Positions 47,061 to 55,652 are shown, counted from the first letter of the stretch. The stretch: DNA of 64,000 nt from Gemmatimonadota bacterium (GCA_022340865.1 JAJDNC010000049.1:26522-90521); one strand, 5' to 3'. Program-made: numbers and translations. The notes: generated from the sequence alone by a model not told the origin.

Positions 47061-48215
47061 GTGGCTTCCCCCCCACCGCGAACCCAGGCCGGCAGAGCCT
47101 CGCAGGAACGGTTCCTGGAAGGGCTGTTCCTGGGTAGTCCCGTGCCCATACTCCTCCTGGACGTGCGCACCCAGAAGATCGCCCGGGCGAACAAGGCTCT
47201 GGCCGACCTGGTGGGGTGGCCCGCGCACGAGCTGTCGGGGGCGCCGCTCGAGACCCTCGACTCCGCGGGAGCCGTGAACGTGGAGGAGCACCTCCTCCTC
47301 GCGCTGGCCTGCCGCGATCACAGCCCCCGGCGCTACGTCTGGCGGAGCCGGCGCGGCGATCAGGTTCCCGTAGAGATCCAGGCCGGCCGCCTCCACGGGC
47401 GTCATGGAACGCTCATCGCCCTCTACGCCCGGGATGCCCGAGAGGAGCATCAGGCGGAAGAGGAACGGCGACGGCTGCAGTCCCGACTCATCCTGGCGCA
47501 GAAGCACGAGGCCGTGGGCCGTCTGGCGGCGGGCCTCGCCCACAACTTCAGCGACCTGCTCTCCACCGTGGTGCTCACCGCCGAGACCCTCCAGGAAAGC
47601 CCGGCGAGTCCGGAGAAGCTCGACGCCGGGCTCGGGAGCATCCTGGGGGCGGGCCGCAAGGCCCACCGGCTCGTCGCAGAGCTGATGGCGTTCAGTGGTC
47701 AGCAGGAGCTACGCCAGAGGAAGGTGAGCCTCAACGAGGTGGTCCTGGGCGTGCAGGATCTCCTGCGGAAGACGCTCACGACGGGCGTGGAGCTCCTCTT
47801 CCGCCTCGGCGAGGGCGAGCTCACCGTGAACGTCGACCCGTCCCATCTGCAGCAGGCCCTCGTCCACCTGGTGGAGAACGCCTGCGACGCCATGCCCGAC
47901 GGCGGACACGTGATGGTGACCACCGGGGAGGTGGAGCTGGACGCCGATTTCGCCACCAGCCATCCCTCGGTGAAGCCGGGACCCCACGTGATGCTCACCG
48001 TCACCGACACCGGGATCGGCCTGGACGAGGAAGCCCAGGTCCACGTCTTCGAGCCTTTCTTCAGCACCCGGGAACGGGAGAACGGCACCGGGCTCGGTCT
48101 CGCCACGGTGTACGGGATCGTGAAGCAGAGCGGTGGGACGATCTGGGTCACCAGCCAGCCCGACATGGGTACCACGTTCCGCATCTACCTGCCTCGCATC
48201 GCCGCCGAAACGTAG
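47061..48215 (+). CDS. PAS-domain sensor histidine kinase, soluble, no receiver
   Basis: A 384-aa kinase. A PAS domain spans about residues 15-130 (PVPILLLDVRTQKIARANKA, RRGDQVPVEIQAGR), then a coiled coil (HQAEEERRRLQSRLILAQK), a HisKA dimerisation domain with the phospho-His in RLAAGLAHNFSDLLS, and a HATPase domain with N box (VHLVENACDAMPDGG), DTGIGLDEEAQ, FEPFFST and GTGLGLATVYGIVKQSGG. No membrane segment or signal peptide, so cytoplasmic. GTG at 47061 follows a 291-bp intergenic region with no feature I can name. No response regulator adjoins it: an orphan kinase. Confidence 0.88.
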   Translation: MASPPPRTQAGRASQERFLEGLFLGSPVPILLLDVRTQKIARANKALADLVGWPAHELSGAPLETLDSAGAVNVEEHLLLALACRDHSPRRYVWRSRRGDQVPVEIQAGRLHGRHGTLIALYARDAREEHQAEEERRRLQSRLILAQKHEAVGRLAAGLAHNFSDLLSTVVLTAETLQESPASPEKLDAGLGSILGAGRKAHRLVAELMAFSGQQELRQRKVSLNEVVLGVQDLLRKTLTTGVELLFRLGEGELTVNVDPSHLQQALVHLVENACDAMPDGGHVMVTTGEVELDADFATSHPSVKPGPHVMLTVTDTGIGLDEEAQVHVFEPFFSTRERENGTGLGLATVYGIVKQSGGTIWVTSQPDMGTTFRIYLPRIAAET

Positions 48216-48237
48216 GCATCTCCCCCCCACTTCCTCC

Positions 48238-48266
48238 TTGCACGGATCTCTCCCTCGACCTATAAT
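48238..48266 (+). promoter_or_regulatory. Near-consensus promoter upstream of the imuB-like gene
   Basis: TTGCAC (48238-48243), 17-base spacer, TATAAT (48261-48266): an almost perfect housekeeping promoter. It implies a leader of about 185 bases before the imuB-like start, containing a stable stem-loop at 48392-48422 (GAAGCC-GGGA-GGCTTC core). Confidence 0.75.
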
Positions 48267-48267
48267 C

Positions 48268-48295
48268 CCGATATTCGGTTTTTGTTCGGTATCGG
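48268..48295 (+). promoter_or_regulatory. Candidate operator at the transcription start of the imuB cassette
   Basis: The inverted repeat CCGATA-(16)-TATCGG sits directly after the TATAAT and covers the expected transcription start. Inside it TTCGG recurs twice. Its position fits a repressor site, perhaps for SOS control, but the sequence is not a textbook LexA box. Confidence 0.45.
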
Positions 48296-48457
48296 AGCCT
48301 CCCGGTCCCGACCTTCCGTCCGCGATGTGTGTCGGCAAACGCCTCAAGTGCCGTGGTGGCCGCCTCCGGAAGCGGCAGGGTGATGCGCGGCGGGTGTCGG
48401 AAGCCGGGAGGCTTCGTCACCCTCGTCGCCCTGCTCAGAAGGATGTCCCCCACAGCC

Positions 48458-49885
48458 ATGTCCGAGACCCGGCCCGACGCGCATGGTGTTCCCACCCACC
48501 CGAGCCACGGGTGGGTTCAAGGGGCTTCCACGGGCAACGGTCGGGCCCGGGAGACCGCCGCCGCCGGCCAACCCTGGGCCCTCGCCGATTCCACCCCCTT
48601 CTCCTCCTCGTCCCATGCTTCCGTTCCCGGGAGTCGTCGGGCGCTGTGCCTCTGGCTCCCCACCTTCGAGCTGCGCCTGGAGCTCATGCGCGCCCCGGAG
48701 CTGGGCAGCACCTCCGTGGCTCTGCTCTCCCCGGGAGAGAGCGTGCGCCGCACCGTGTGGCAGGTCTCGGAGCGGGCGTGGGACGCGGGAGTCCGCCCCG
48801 ACCAGCTCGTCTCCCAGGCGGTCTCCCTCTGCCCGTCCCTCACCCTGCTGGAGCCCGATCCGGCCCACTACGACGCCGCCACGGACACGCTCCTCGAGGT
48901 CCTGTCCGAGCTCACTCCGGTTCTGGAGCCCGCCGGACGGGGGCGGGTCTTCCTGGGGATGGACGGTCTGGGGCGCCTCTACGGATCCCCGCGGCGCCAG
49001 GCAGAGCGGGCTCTCGGCTCTCTGTTCCGGGTCTTCCCCGCCCCCCTGGTGGCGGCCACCCGGGCGGGCATGGCACCGGGGAAGTTCGGGGCCTGGGTGG
49101 CGGCGGTCTCGGCTCCGCCGGGGGAGCCCGTCGTCATCCCCGAAGATGCGCTCTCCCGCTTCCTTGCCTCACGTCCCGTGGCCTCGCTACCCGTGGATCC
49201 CCTGGTGATCCAGCGTCTGGAACGTCTGGGTGTCTCCACCCTGGGAGAGCTCCGCCGCTTCCCGGAGCCCGCCCTGGTGGCACAGTTCGGCGAGGAGGGG
49301 CGAAGCGCCCTGGCCTGGTCCACGGGACGGCGCATCGACCCGGTGCGTCCCTGGCACCGGCCCCGCCCGGTTCGGGTCTCCCTGGACTTCCCCACCCCCA
49401 TCGGTCTCGTCGAGACCCTCCACGGCGCCCTGGATCGCCTGGTGGAGCGGGCGCTCTCCCGACCCGCCCGCCGGGGACGGAGCGTGGCGGCCGCGCGCCT
49501 GGGCTCCCACCTCGAGGGAGGCGGCTCCTGGTTCGTCGAAGCCGTCCTCAGGGAACCCACGTCCGCGCGGGACAGGATCGCCTTTCCCCTGCGCTCGAAG
49601 ATGGCGCTCACGCCCCCACCGAAGGCCGTGGAGACCCTGCTCCTGGAGCTCACCCGCTTCGGGGCACCGTCCACCCAGACGAGCCTCTTCGACCGCAGGG
49701 ACGAGGCCGGACGCGGACAGGATGGGCGTGATCTTTCGGCAGGTGAAGTTCCTGTGTCACTTAAAGATGCGGTTCGTGATCTCAAGCTACGTCTAGGATA
49801 CTCTCCTCTGTATCGGGTGGTGGAGGTGGACCCCTGGTCGCGGCTTCCCGAACGGCGTCATGCGCTGCTGAGCTTCGACCCGTGA
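48458..49885 (+). CDS. ImuB-like Y-family DNA polymerase homologue (probably non-catalytic)
   Basis: About 475 aa. After a Ser/Ala-rich leader of about 60 residues comes the Y-family palm (RALCLWLPTFELRLELMRAP, DLVSQA-like QLVSQAVSLCPSLTLL, RVFLGMDGLGRLYG), then little-finger-like sequence. The first catalytic Asp region of active polymerases (FxDMDxF-type) reads LWLPTFEL, and the S-x-D-E motif is replaced by LGMDGL, as in ImuB accessory proteins of damage-induced mutagenesis. A beta-clamp-binding motif QTSLFD lies near residues 407-412. No imuA or dnaE2 is adjacent. Start uncertain: ATG 48443 or 48458. It overlaps the next gene by 4 bp. Confidence 0.83.
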   Translation: MSETRPDAHGVPTHPSHGWVQGASTGNGRARETAAAGQPWALADSTPFSSSSHASVPGSRRALCLWLPTFELRLELMRAPELGSTSVALLSPGESVRRTVWQVSERAWDAGVRPDQLVSQAVSLCPSLTLLEPDPAHYDAATDTLLEVLSELTPVLEPAGRGRVFLGMDGLGRLYGSPRRQAERALGSLFRVFPAPLVAATRAGMAPGKFGAWVAAVSAPPGEPVVIPEDALSRFLASRPVASLPVDPLVIQRLERLGVSTLGELRRFPEPALVAQFGEEGRSALAWSTGRRIDPVRPWHRPRPVRVSLDFPTPIGLVETLHGALDRLVERALSRPARRGRSVAAARLGSHLEGGGSWFVEAVLREPTSARDRIAFPLRSKMALTPPPKAVETLLLELTRFGAPSTQTSLFDRRDEAGRGQDGRDLSAGEVPVSLKDAVRDLKLRLGYSPLYRVVEVDPWSRLPERRHALLSFDP

Positions 49886-50160
49886 GACCCGGGAGCGACA
49901 CACCTCGCCTCCGCCTCCTGGGCCAGCCCCGGCTCGTGGACGTGCGCACGAACGAGGAGGGGGAACCCCTCCACGTTCGCCTTCCAGGGAGGCCCGCCCG
50001 CCGGGTGGCCGCCGTCCGCGAGGCCTGGCGCATCGACGACGAGTGGTGGCGTCGGCCCATCTCCCGGGACTACCGTGCCGTCGTCCTCGACGACGGACGC
50101 CCCGTCACCCTCTACCACGACCTCCTGGACGGACGTTGGTATGTCCAGACCGGCGACTGA
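49882..50160 (+). CDS. Small protein of the ImuB/DnaE2 neighbourhood (DUF6504-like)
   Basis: A 92-aa basic protein rich in Arg, Trp and Asp, with AAVREAWRIDDEWWRRPISR and TLYHDLLDGRWYVQ. I recall similar short proteins beside imuB/dnaE2 genes in actinobacteria (DUF6504), but this is from memory and should be checked. The GTG start overlaps the imuB-like stop (GTGA), and its end overlaps recX by 20 bases, so it is translated within the cassette. Function unknown; a structural part of the mutasome or a regulator are both possible. Confidence 0.7.
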   Translation: MRPGSDTPRLRLLGQPRLVDVRTNEEGEPLHVRLPGRPARRVAAVREAWRIDDEWWRRPISRDYRAVVLDDGRPVTLYHDLLDGRWYVQTGD

Positions 50161-50842
50161 CCCCGTCATCACCCGCCTCGAGCCCCTCCGCCCCCGGGGG
50201 CTCCGGGTCCGCGTCCATCTGGATGCGGGCGAGCCCTTTGAGGTGGCCCTCGAGGCTCTGGAGGTCCTCCGGCTGGGGTCGGGAGACGCCCTGCCCCTCA
50301 ACCGCCGCCACCACCTGCTCAACGCCGACGCCGACGTGCAGATCCGGGACGCGGCCCTGAACCTCCTCTCCTACCGGGCGCGTACCCGTGCGGAGCTGCG
50401 CCGCCGTCTCGTGGCCAGAGGCTTCCGGCCCGCTCGGGTCGATGCCTGCCTGGGGCGCCTCCAGGCCCGGGGATTGCTGGACGATGCGGCGGTGGCCGCG
50501 GCCTTCGTCCGCGACCGCCTGCGCCATCGACCCAGAACCAGGGCCCTCCTCGCCCGGGAGCTCCGGGCCCGGGGAGTCGACGGCGACCTGGCCGTCCGGG
50601 TCGTCGACCGCGTCCTCGACGACGAGGCCGTCACCGAGGCCACGCTGGCGAAGCGGGTAGTCGAGGCGTGGCTGTCACGCCAGGGCATGGCCGTTCGGCG
50701 TGCCCTGGCGAGCCGCGATCGGAGCGCCGCCTCCGAGAAGGCGTATCGACGGCTCTACGGGTATCTGGCTCGACGGGGGTTCGTGGGCAGCGGTCTCTCG
50801 CGGGCCATCGAGCTGGCCCGGAGCCTCGCCGCCGAGCCGTGA
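50141..50842 (+). CDS. recX: Regulatory protein RecX
   Basis: A 233-aa RecX-family protein, an inhibitor or modulator of RecA filaments. Three-helix repeats are visible: LNLLSYRARTRAELRRRLVA with GFRPARVDACLGRLQARGLL, ARELRARGVDGDLAVRVVDR, and YRRLYGYLARRGFVGSGLSR. An N-terminal domain of about 75 residues precedes them. ATG 50141 lies inside the preceding small gene. Linkage to an ImuB-like protein rather than to recA itself is consistent with DNA-damage tolerance. Confidence 0.87.
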   Translation: MSRPATDPVITRLEPLRPRGLRVRVHLDAGEPFEVALEALEVLRLGSGDALPLNRRHHLLNADADVQIRDAALNLLSYRARTRAELRRRLVARGFRPARVDACLGRLQARGLLDDAAVAAAFVRDRLRHRPRTRALLARELRARGVDGDLAVRVVDRVLDDEAVTEATLAKRVVEAWLSRQGMAVRRALASRDRSAASEKAYRRLYGYLARRGFVGSGLSRAIELARSLAAEP

Positions 50843-50854
50843 GCTCTGCCCCGC

Positions 50855-51484
50855 TCAGCCGATGACGTAGGCGATCCCCACCTCGGTTTCGGTGAAGGCA
50901 TCCACGCCACAGAAGGGCGCGTAGATGGGAGGATCCGAGCACCCGTCGAAGTGCACCCAGTGCTGTTGCAGCCCGGCGGTGAGCACCAGGGGAAAGTGCG
51001 GCACGGGGCTGATCCTGATGTGGAGCATGGCCAGATACCCGATCTCCCCGCCCAGGGGCAGCTCCAGATCCGCGACCTGCCCCGACGTCTCGCCACGGCC
51101 GAAGTCGCGGATGGAGTTGAAGCTGATGCCGACGCCCAGCCCCACGCGCGCGTAGCTCTTGAGGTGCACCGCGCGCATCGCGCCGAAGCGGAGGCCGGAG
51201 AAGCTGTCCTTCGTGGACACGATCTCGGTGTGGCAGCCGATGCGTGGCGAGTAGACGACGCACACCGTCCCCGGCTTCACGACGCTGTCGTAGGTGCGCG
51301 CATAGGAGAGTCGGAGGAGCCAGTCGGAGTGCAGCGCCTTGAGGACGGAGACACCCCACCCGCGAGGGCTGGGGAACTCCACGTTGGTGGAGCTGGTCAG
51401 GACGCCGAAGGCGGCCACCTCCTGCGCCCTCGCCGGGGACGCAGCCATCGTGAGCGCGAGAGCCAGTAAGCAGATTATCAGCAT
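50855..51484 (-). CDS. Exported beta-barrel-like protein, unknown function
   Basis: A 209-aa protein with a clean signal peptide (LIICLLALALTMAASPARAQ) and alternating hydrophobic/aromatic strands (VSVLKALHSDWLLRLSYART, ARVGLGVGISFNSIRD, IGYLAMLHIRISPVP, FPLVLTAGLQQHW), as expected of an 8-strand outer-membrane barrel. Three Cys (VCVVY, IGCHTE, FDGCSD, plus APFCG) might form disulfides. ATG 51484 is chosen over GTG 51559 because the signal peptide begins there. It is divergent from the tetR operon and so might share its control region. No family assigned. Confidence 0.6.
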   Translation of the reverse strand: MLIICLLALALTMAASPARAQEVAAFGVLTSSTNVEFPSPRGWGVSVLKALHSDWLLRLSYARTYDSVVKPGTVCVVYSPRIGCHTEIVSTKDSFSGLRFGAMRAVHLKSYARVGLGVGISFNSIRDFGRGETSGQVADLELPLGGEIGYLAMLHIRISPVPHFPLVLTAGLQQHWVHFDGCSDPPIYAPFCGVDAFTETEVGIAYVIG

Positions 51485-51633
51485 TCGGATATGGAGCGCA
51501 TGGGTCCATGAAGCGGGCTTGTGAAAGGCGGAACAAGAAGGCAGTGGATGAATCCGCACAAGGGGTAGCCGTCCGGAGCTCGTCGAACCGTCGCCGCCCG
51601 GTTTCGGATGACCTGCCGTCCCGCCCCGGATAG

Positions 51634-51662
51634 TTGACCGATCGGTCGGTCAGTTTTATCGT
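51634..51662 (+). promoter_or_regulatory. TetR-type operator overlapping the tetR promoter
   Basis: A perfect inverted repeat TGACCGA-(4)-TCGGTCA at 51635-51652 overlaps a -35 TTGACC (51634-51639). A -10-like TATCGT follows at 51657-51662, so transcription would begin almost at the ATG (51670): a leaderless message under autorepression is likely. Confidence 0.75.
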
Positions 51663-51669
51663 TCCCGTC

Positions 51670-52332
51670 ATGGCACGTGGCAGTGACACCCGGACCAGGA
51701 TCCTGAAGGCGGCGGTCGAGCTCATGGGGCGGGAGGGCCCAGGGCACTTCACGGCGTCGGCCCTGGCCCGGGAGGTGGGGGTGAGCAAGGCCACGCTCTT
51801 CCACCACTTCGCGTCCCTGGACGACATTCCGCTGGCGGCGCTGGAGGAAGTCTTCATGGACGCCATGACGCGCCTGGAGGACGACGACCTTCCCCTGAAG
51901 GAGTACCTGAAGGGGATGGGCCGCGAGATGGAGGTCATCGCCCACAACGAGCCCTTTCTGAACGCGTATTTCGTCTTCTTCATCAAGGGGATCTTCGATC
52001 CCAGGCTTCGGGAGCGGCTGGCCGACGGCGGCTTCGAGCTGCACCGGCAGGTGATGGCGGCCCTGGCGCACCGACTCGCCCCCGAAGAGGACGCCGAAGC
52101 GGTAGCCCGACTGGTCGAGGTGATCCTCGACGGCATGGCACTCCACCATCTTCTCATGGGTGACCACGAGGTGCTGGATCGCGCGTGGCAGCGCTTCATC
52201 CGCCTGGTCGGCGAGGCTCAGACGCCGGCCGGGCGGCCGAGACGGACCCGGTCCGCGGGAACGGGGGGGCCCCCAAGGGGCACGCGACCTGCACCACCCA
52301 CGAGACGCAAGAAGCCGAAGGAGACGTCGTGA
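51670..52332 (+). CDS. TetR-family transcriptional regulator
   Basis: A 220-aa repressor. The N-terminal helix-turn-helix is clear: TRTRILKAAVELMGREGPGH, FTASALAREVGVSKATLFHH and FASLDDIPLAALEEVF. The ligand-binding domain follows (about 70-190), and the last 30 residues are a basic Pro/Arg tail unlike most TetR proteins. It is the first gene of the export operon; its stop overlaps the start of the LolA-like gene (GTGA). The operator in front of it points to autoregulation and control of the whole operon by a lipophilic or small ligand. Confidence 0.9.
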   Translation: MARGSDTRTRILKAAVELMGREGPGHFTASALAREVGVSKATLFHHFASLDDIPLAALEEVFMDAMTRLEDDDLPLKEYLKGMGREMEVIAHNEPFLNAYFVFFIKGIFDPRLRERLADGGFELHRQVMAALAHRLAPEEDAEAVARLVEVILDGMALHHLLMGDHEVLDRAWQRFIRLVGEAQTPAGRPRRTRSAGTGGPPRGTRPAPPTRRKKPKETS

Positions 52333-53123
52333 ACCTCGAATCGATCACCCGATCTCCGGCGCGGGCCTCCAGAGCCGCCCTCATCGCGACGTGGTGCCTT
52401 TGCGCCCTGTGTCTGACGGCCGCACCTGGACGCGCCCAGTCGGCGAAGGAGATCGTCGACCGGGTGGACCGTCTTCTGCGGGGATCGTCGAGCAAGGGCA
52501 AGGTGCAGATGCGAATCATCACCGAGCACTGGTCCCGCACGCTGGACATGGATGTCTGGTCCCTGGGCACGGATTACTCCCTGGTGCGCGTCACCGCCCC
52601 GCCCAAGGAGGCGGGCATGGCCACCCTCAAGGCGGGTCAGGAGGTGTGGAACTACCTGCCCCGCGTGGACCGCACCATCAAGGTGCCCCCGTCCCTGATG
52701 ATGGGCTCGTGGATGGGCTCGCACTTCACCAACGACGACCTGGTGAAGGAAAGCCGCATGATCGACGACTACGACATCACCGTCGCTTTCGACGGGGAGC
52801 GGGACGGCGTGCCCGTGTGGGAGTTCAACATGACCCCCAAGCCCGAGGCGGCGGTGGTGTGGGGGCGCGTGGTGGAGCAGGTGCGCAAGGCGGACGACAT
52901 GCCCACCTGGGTACGCTACTACGACGAGGACGGCACGCTGGTGCGCACCATGACGTTCTCGGACTACAAGCGCATGGGAGGCCGCCTCGTGCCCTCGAGG
53001 ATGGTGGTGGTCCCCGCGGACAAGCCCGACGAGAGCACGGCGCTCATCTACAAGCAGCTGGAGTTCGACATCCCCATGAGCAAGTCCTTCTTCAGCCTGC
53101 GGAACTTGAGGTCCGGGGGCTGA
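52329..53123 (+). CDS. Outer-membrane lipoprotein-sorting (LolA-like) periplasmic protein
   Basis: A 264-aa exported protein of the LolA-like/COG2834 type. The signal peptide ends near residue 36 (CALCLTAAPGRAQ). The body has beta-strand runs such as GKVQMRIITEHWSRTLDMDV, SLVRVTAPPKEAGMATLKAG, the family segment EVWNYLPRVDRTIKVPPSLM, WMGSHFTNDDLVKES, and WVRYYDEDGTLVRTM. Such proteins have a hydrophobic half-barrel that can carry lipids. GTG 52329 stands 5 bases after GAAGGAG. Cotranscription with FtsX-type permeases suggests it receives or passes on the exported lipid-like cargo. Confidence 0.87.
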   Translation: MNLESITRSPARASRAALIATWCLCALCLTAAPGRAQSAKEIVDRVDRLLRGSSSKGKVQMRIITEHWSRTLDMDVWSLGTDYSLVRVTAPPKEAGMATLKAGQEVWNYLPRVDRTIKVPPSLMMGSWMGSHFTNDDLVKESRMIDDYDITVAFDGERDGVPVWEFNMTPKPEAAVVWGRVVEQVRKADDMPTWVRYYDEDGTLVRTMTFSDYKRMGGRLVPSRMVVVPADKPDESTALIYKQLEFDIPMSKSFFSLRNLRSGG

Positions 53124-53127
53124 GCGG

Positions 53128-54393
53128 GTGAGTCGCGGCAACGGGGTGTGGTGGCGGGTGGCGTGGCGCAACCTGTGGCGCAACCGGGGCAGGACCCTGG
53201 TGACGGCATCGGCCCTCGCCTTCGGCTACCTGGCGGCCGTGGTCGTCTCGGGCCTCGACGACGGCATGGGTGCGGAGCTCATCGACAACGGCACCCACCT
53301 GCTCAGCGGGGAGATCCAGGTCCACGCCGCGAATTACCTGCCGGACCGCAAGGTGAACCACACCATCGGTGGCGACGACGGTGTCGACGTGAGCGCGCTC
53401 CTCCGACGCATCGACGAGGATCCCGACGTGACGGCTGCGGCGCCGCGCGTCTACGGCGGCGGCCTGGTATCGGCCGGCGACCGTACCGAGGCGAGCCTCC
53501 TGCTGGGCATCGATCCGGTGCGCGAGCCCCGGGTGACCACCCTGCTCTCCGACATGGACGGGGGACGCATCCCGCGCTCCGCCCACGAGGTGGCCATCGG
53601 CTCGGAGATGGCGCGCCAGCTCCACGTGACGTTGGGAGACACGCTCGTCCTGGTGGCACCCGCCGCGGACGGGTTGCTGGGCAACGACCTGTACAGGCTC
53701 GTCGGCATCTTCCACACGGGCACCCCCGAAGTCGATGGCTCGTACACGATCCTGCCCCTGGCCGACCTCCAGAGCCTGCTGGACATGAGCCCGGATCGGA
53801 TCCACGAGATCGCGCTGGATGTGGCTCGCCCCTCGGCCACCGACGCGGTCGTCGCCCGTCTCGAGAGCACGCTCCCGACGGACGGGGGACCGCAGGTGGA
53901 CGTGCGCTCGTGGAGGAGGCTCCGTCCGGAGTTGGCCCAGTCGGTGGACCTGATGAGCTCCATGAACTTCCTGATCATCCTCATCATCTTCGGCATGGCG
54001 GTCTTCGGCGTGGCGAACACGATGATCATCGGCACGTTCGAGCGCAGGAAGGAGTTCGCCGTGGTGCGTGCCCTGGGCACCACCGCCATGGGCGTGGGAC
54101 GCACGGTGGTCTACGAGGGGATCCTCCTGGGGATCCTCGCCCTGGCGGCCGGCGCCCTGATCACGTGGCCGGTGATGGTGTGGTGGCACAACGCGCCGCC
54201 GGACCTGAGCGGGTTCGTGGGCGGGATCAGCTGGGCGGGCTCGAGATGGCGGCCTATCCTGCGTGTGGAGTACTCGACGGAGATCCCCATCTACAGCGCG
54301 CTGGCGCTCTTCGTCACGTCGGTGGTCGCGGCGGTCTACCCGGCGTGGCGTGCCACGCGCATTCCCCCGGCCGACGCCCTGGGGGACCGATGA
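53128..54393 (+). CDS. ABC transporter permease, FtsX/LolC/MacB type (first)
   Basis: A 421-aa permease with the four-helix FtsX layout: TM1 near residues 20-39 (VTASALAFGYLAAVVVSGLD), a large periplasmic domain (about 40-270), then TM2 (FLIILIIFGMAVFGVAN), TM3 (GILLGILALAAGALITWPV) and TM4 (ALALFVTSVVAAVYPAW). A coupling segment FERRKEFAVVRALGTTA is present. It starts 4 bp after the LolA-like gene and overlaps the second permease by 4 bp. It would pair with that permease around the ATPase. Confidence 0.9.
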   Translation: MSRGNGVWWRVAWRNLWRNRGRTLVTASALAFGYLAAVVVSGLDDGMGAELIDNGTHLLSGEIQVHAANYLPDRKVNHTIGGDDGVDVSALLRRIDEDPDVTAAAPRVYGGGLVSAGDRTEASLLLGIDPVREPRVTTLLSDMDGGRIPRSAHEVAIGSEMARQLHVTLGDTLVLVAPAADGLLGNDLYRLVGIFHTGTPEVDGSYTILPLADLQSLLDMSPDRIHEIALDVARPSATDAVVARLESTLPTDGGPQVDVRSWRRLRPELAQSVDLMSSMNFLIILIIFGMAVFGVANTMIIGTFERRKEFAVVRALGTTAMGVGRTVVYEGILLGILALAAGALITWPVMVWWHNAPPDLSGFVGGISWAGSRWRPILRVEYSTEIPIYSALALFVTSVVAAVYPAWRATRIPPADALGDR

Positions 54394-55652
54394 AGTACCG
54401 GGCCCTCTTCCTGCTCTCGCTGCGCAGCGTGGGCCGCAACATGCGGCGGAGCGCCCTCACGGCGGCGGCCATGGCCCTCGGCCTCGCGGTGTTGATCTTC
54501 TCCCGCGCCCTGGCGGACGGCGGCCACGAGCAGTGGATCGACTCGGCAGTGCGCCTGGGCACGGGCCACGTGGCGATCCAGGCACCCGACTATCTCGAGA
54601 CCGGACGCCTCGAGCACCGTCTGGACGCCCAGCAGGTGGCGCGGGTCACCAGGGCCCTCGCGGACCCCGCGCTTAGCGACAGGATCCGGACGTGGGCGCC
54701 GAGGCTGACGGTGACGGGGCTGGCGAGCTCGGCGTCCTCGGCGCTCCCCGTGCGCATCGAAGGGGTGGACCCGGCGCGCGAGCGCGTCTTCTCCACCCTC
54801 CCGGGGCAGCTCACCGAAGGACGGTATCTGGAGCCGGGGGACAGGCTCCGCGCGTTCATCGGCTCGGACATGGCGAAGCGCCTGAGCCTGAAGGTAGGCG
54901 ACCGCTTCGTGCTCACGGCGCAGACCGCGTCCGGCGATGTCGAGGGACAGCTCATGCGCGTGGCCGGGATCTTCCACACGGGGATCCCGGAGACCGACGA
55001 CGGCCTGGTTCACGTGCCCATCGAGACCGTGCGCAAGTGGCTGGGCACGCCCGGCGCCGCGACGTCCATCGCCGTGCTGCTCCACTCCTCGTGGCAGACC
55101 GACGACGTGGTCAAGGTCCTGCGGTCCGAGTTGGACGGGTCCAGGGGCATCCGCGTCATGGGATGGCGGCAGGCATCCCCGGAGTTGGACTCCGGCGTGC
55201 GCATCGACAACTGGGGCGACTACGTGTTCCACATCATCCTCTTCGCCATCATCGCCCTGGCGATCCTCAACGCGATCATGATGTCGGTGCTGGGACGCCA
55301 GCGTGAGTTCGGCATCCTCCAGGCTCTTGGCCTCACCCGTGTCGAGACCGGGTGGGTGGTCATGGGCGAGGGGCTCTTCCTCACCGCCGTGTCGGGCCTG
55401 GTGGGCATGGTCATCGGGCTCGTGGTCACGTGGGGCTTCTTCCGCCACGGCATCGACTTCAGCTCCGCCTCGAGCAGCGGCTGGAGCGCTTCCGGCGGCA
55501 TCATCAACCCCGTCATCGTCCCCATCTTCCGCTTCAGCCAGATCGTGCTCTCGGTGGCTTCCATCGTGGTCATCGGGACGCTGGCATCCCTCTATCCCGC
55601 CGTGCGCGCGTCGAAGCTGGACGTGGCCGAGGCCATGAAGTTCGAGCAATGA
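54390..55652 (+). CDS. ABC transporter permease, FtsX/LolC/MacB type (second)
   Basis: A 420-aa permease paralogous to its neighbour. TM1 SALTAAAMALGLAVLIFSRA, periplasmic domain about 45-275, TM2 IILFAIIALAILNAIMM, the cytoplasmic segment LGRQREFGILQALGLTRVE, TM3 GLFLTAVSGLVGMVIGLVV and TM4 SQIVLSVASIVVIGTLASLY. The ending ASKLDVAEAMKFEQ is like other MacB-type permeases. ATGA overlaps at both ends. The two permeases differ enough to form an asymmetric LolC/LolE-like pair. Confidence 0.9.
   Translation: MKYRALFLLSLRSVGRNMRRSALTAAAMALGLAVLIFSRALADGGHEQWIDSAVRLGTGHVAIQAPDYLETGRLEHRLDAQQVARVTRALADPALSDRIRTWAPRLTVTGLASSASSALPVRIEGVDPARERVFSTLPGQLTEGRYLEPGDRLRAFIGSDMAKRLSLKVGDRFVLTAQTASGDVEGQLMRVAGIFHTGIPETDDGLVHVPIETVRKWLGTPGAATSIAVLLHSSWQTDDVVKVLRSELDGSRGIRVMGWRQASPELDSGVRIDNWGDYVFHIILFAIIALAILNAIMMSVLGRQREFGILQALGLTRVETGWVVMGEGLFLTAVSGLVGMVIGLVVTWGFFRHGIDFSSASSSGWSASGGIINPVIVPIFRFSQIVLSVASIVVIGTLASLYPAVRASKLDVAEAMKFEQ

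Noticed and set aside
48133..49731. A 532-codon plus-strand frame overlapping the imuB-like gene, considered as a possible imuA.
   Set aside because: Its translation is Arg/Pro/Gly-rich without a RecA-like P-loop and is an out-of-frame shadow of the imuB-like gene.
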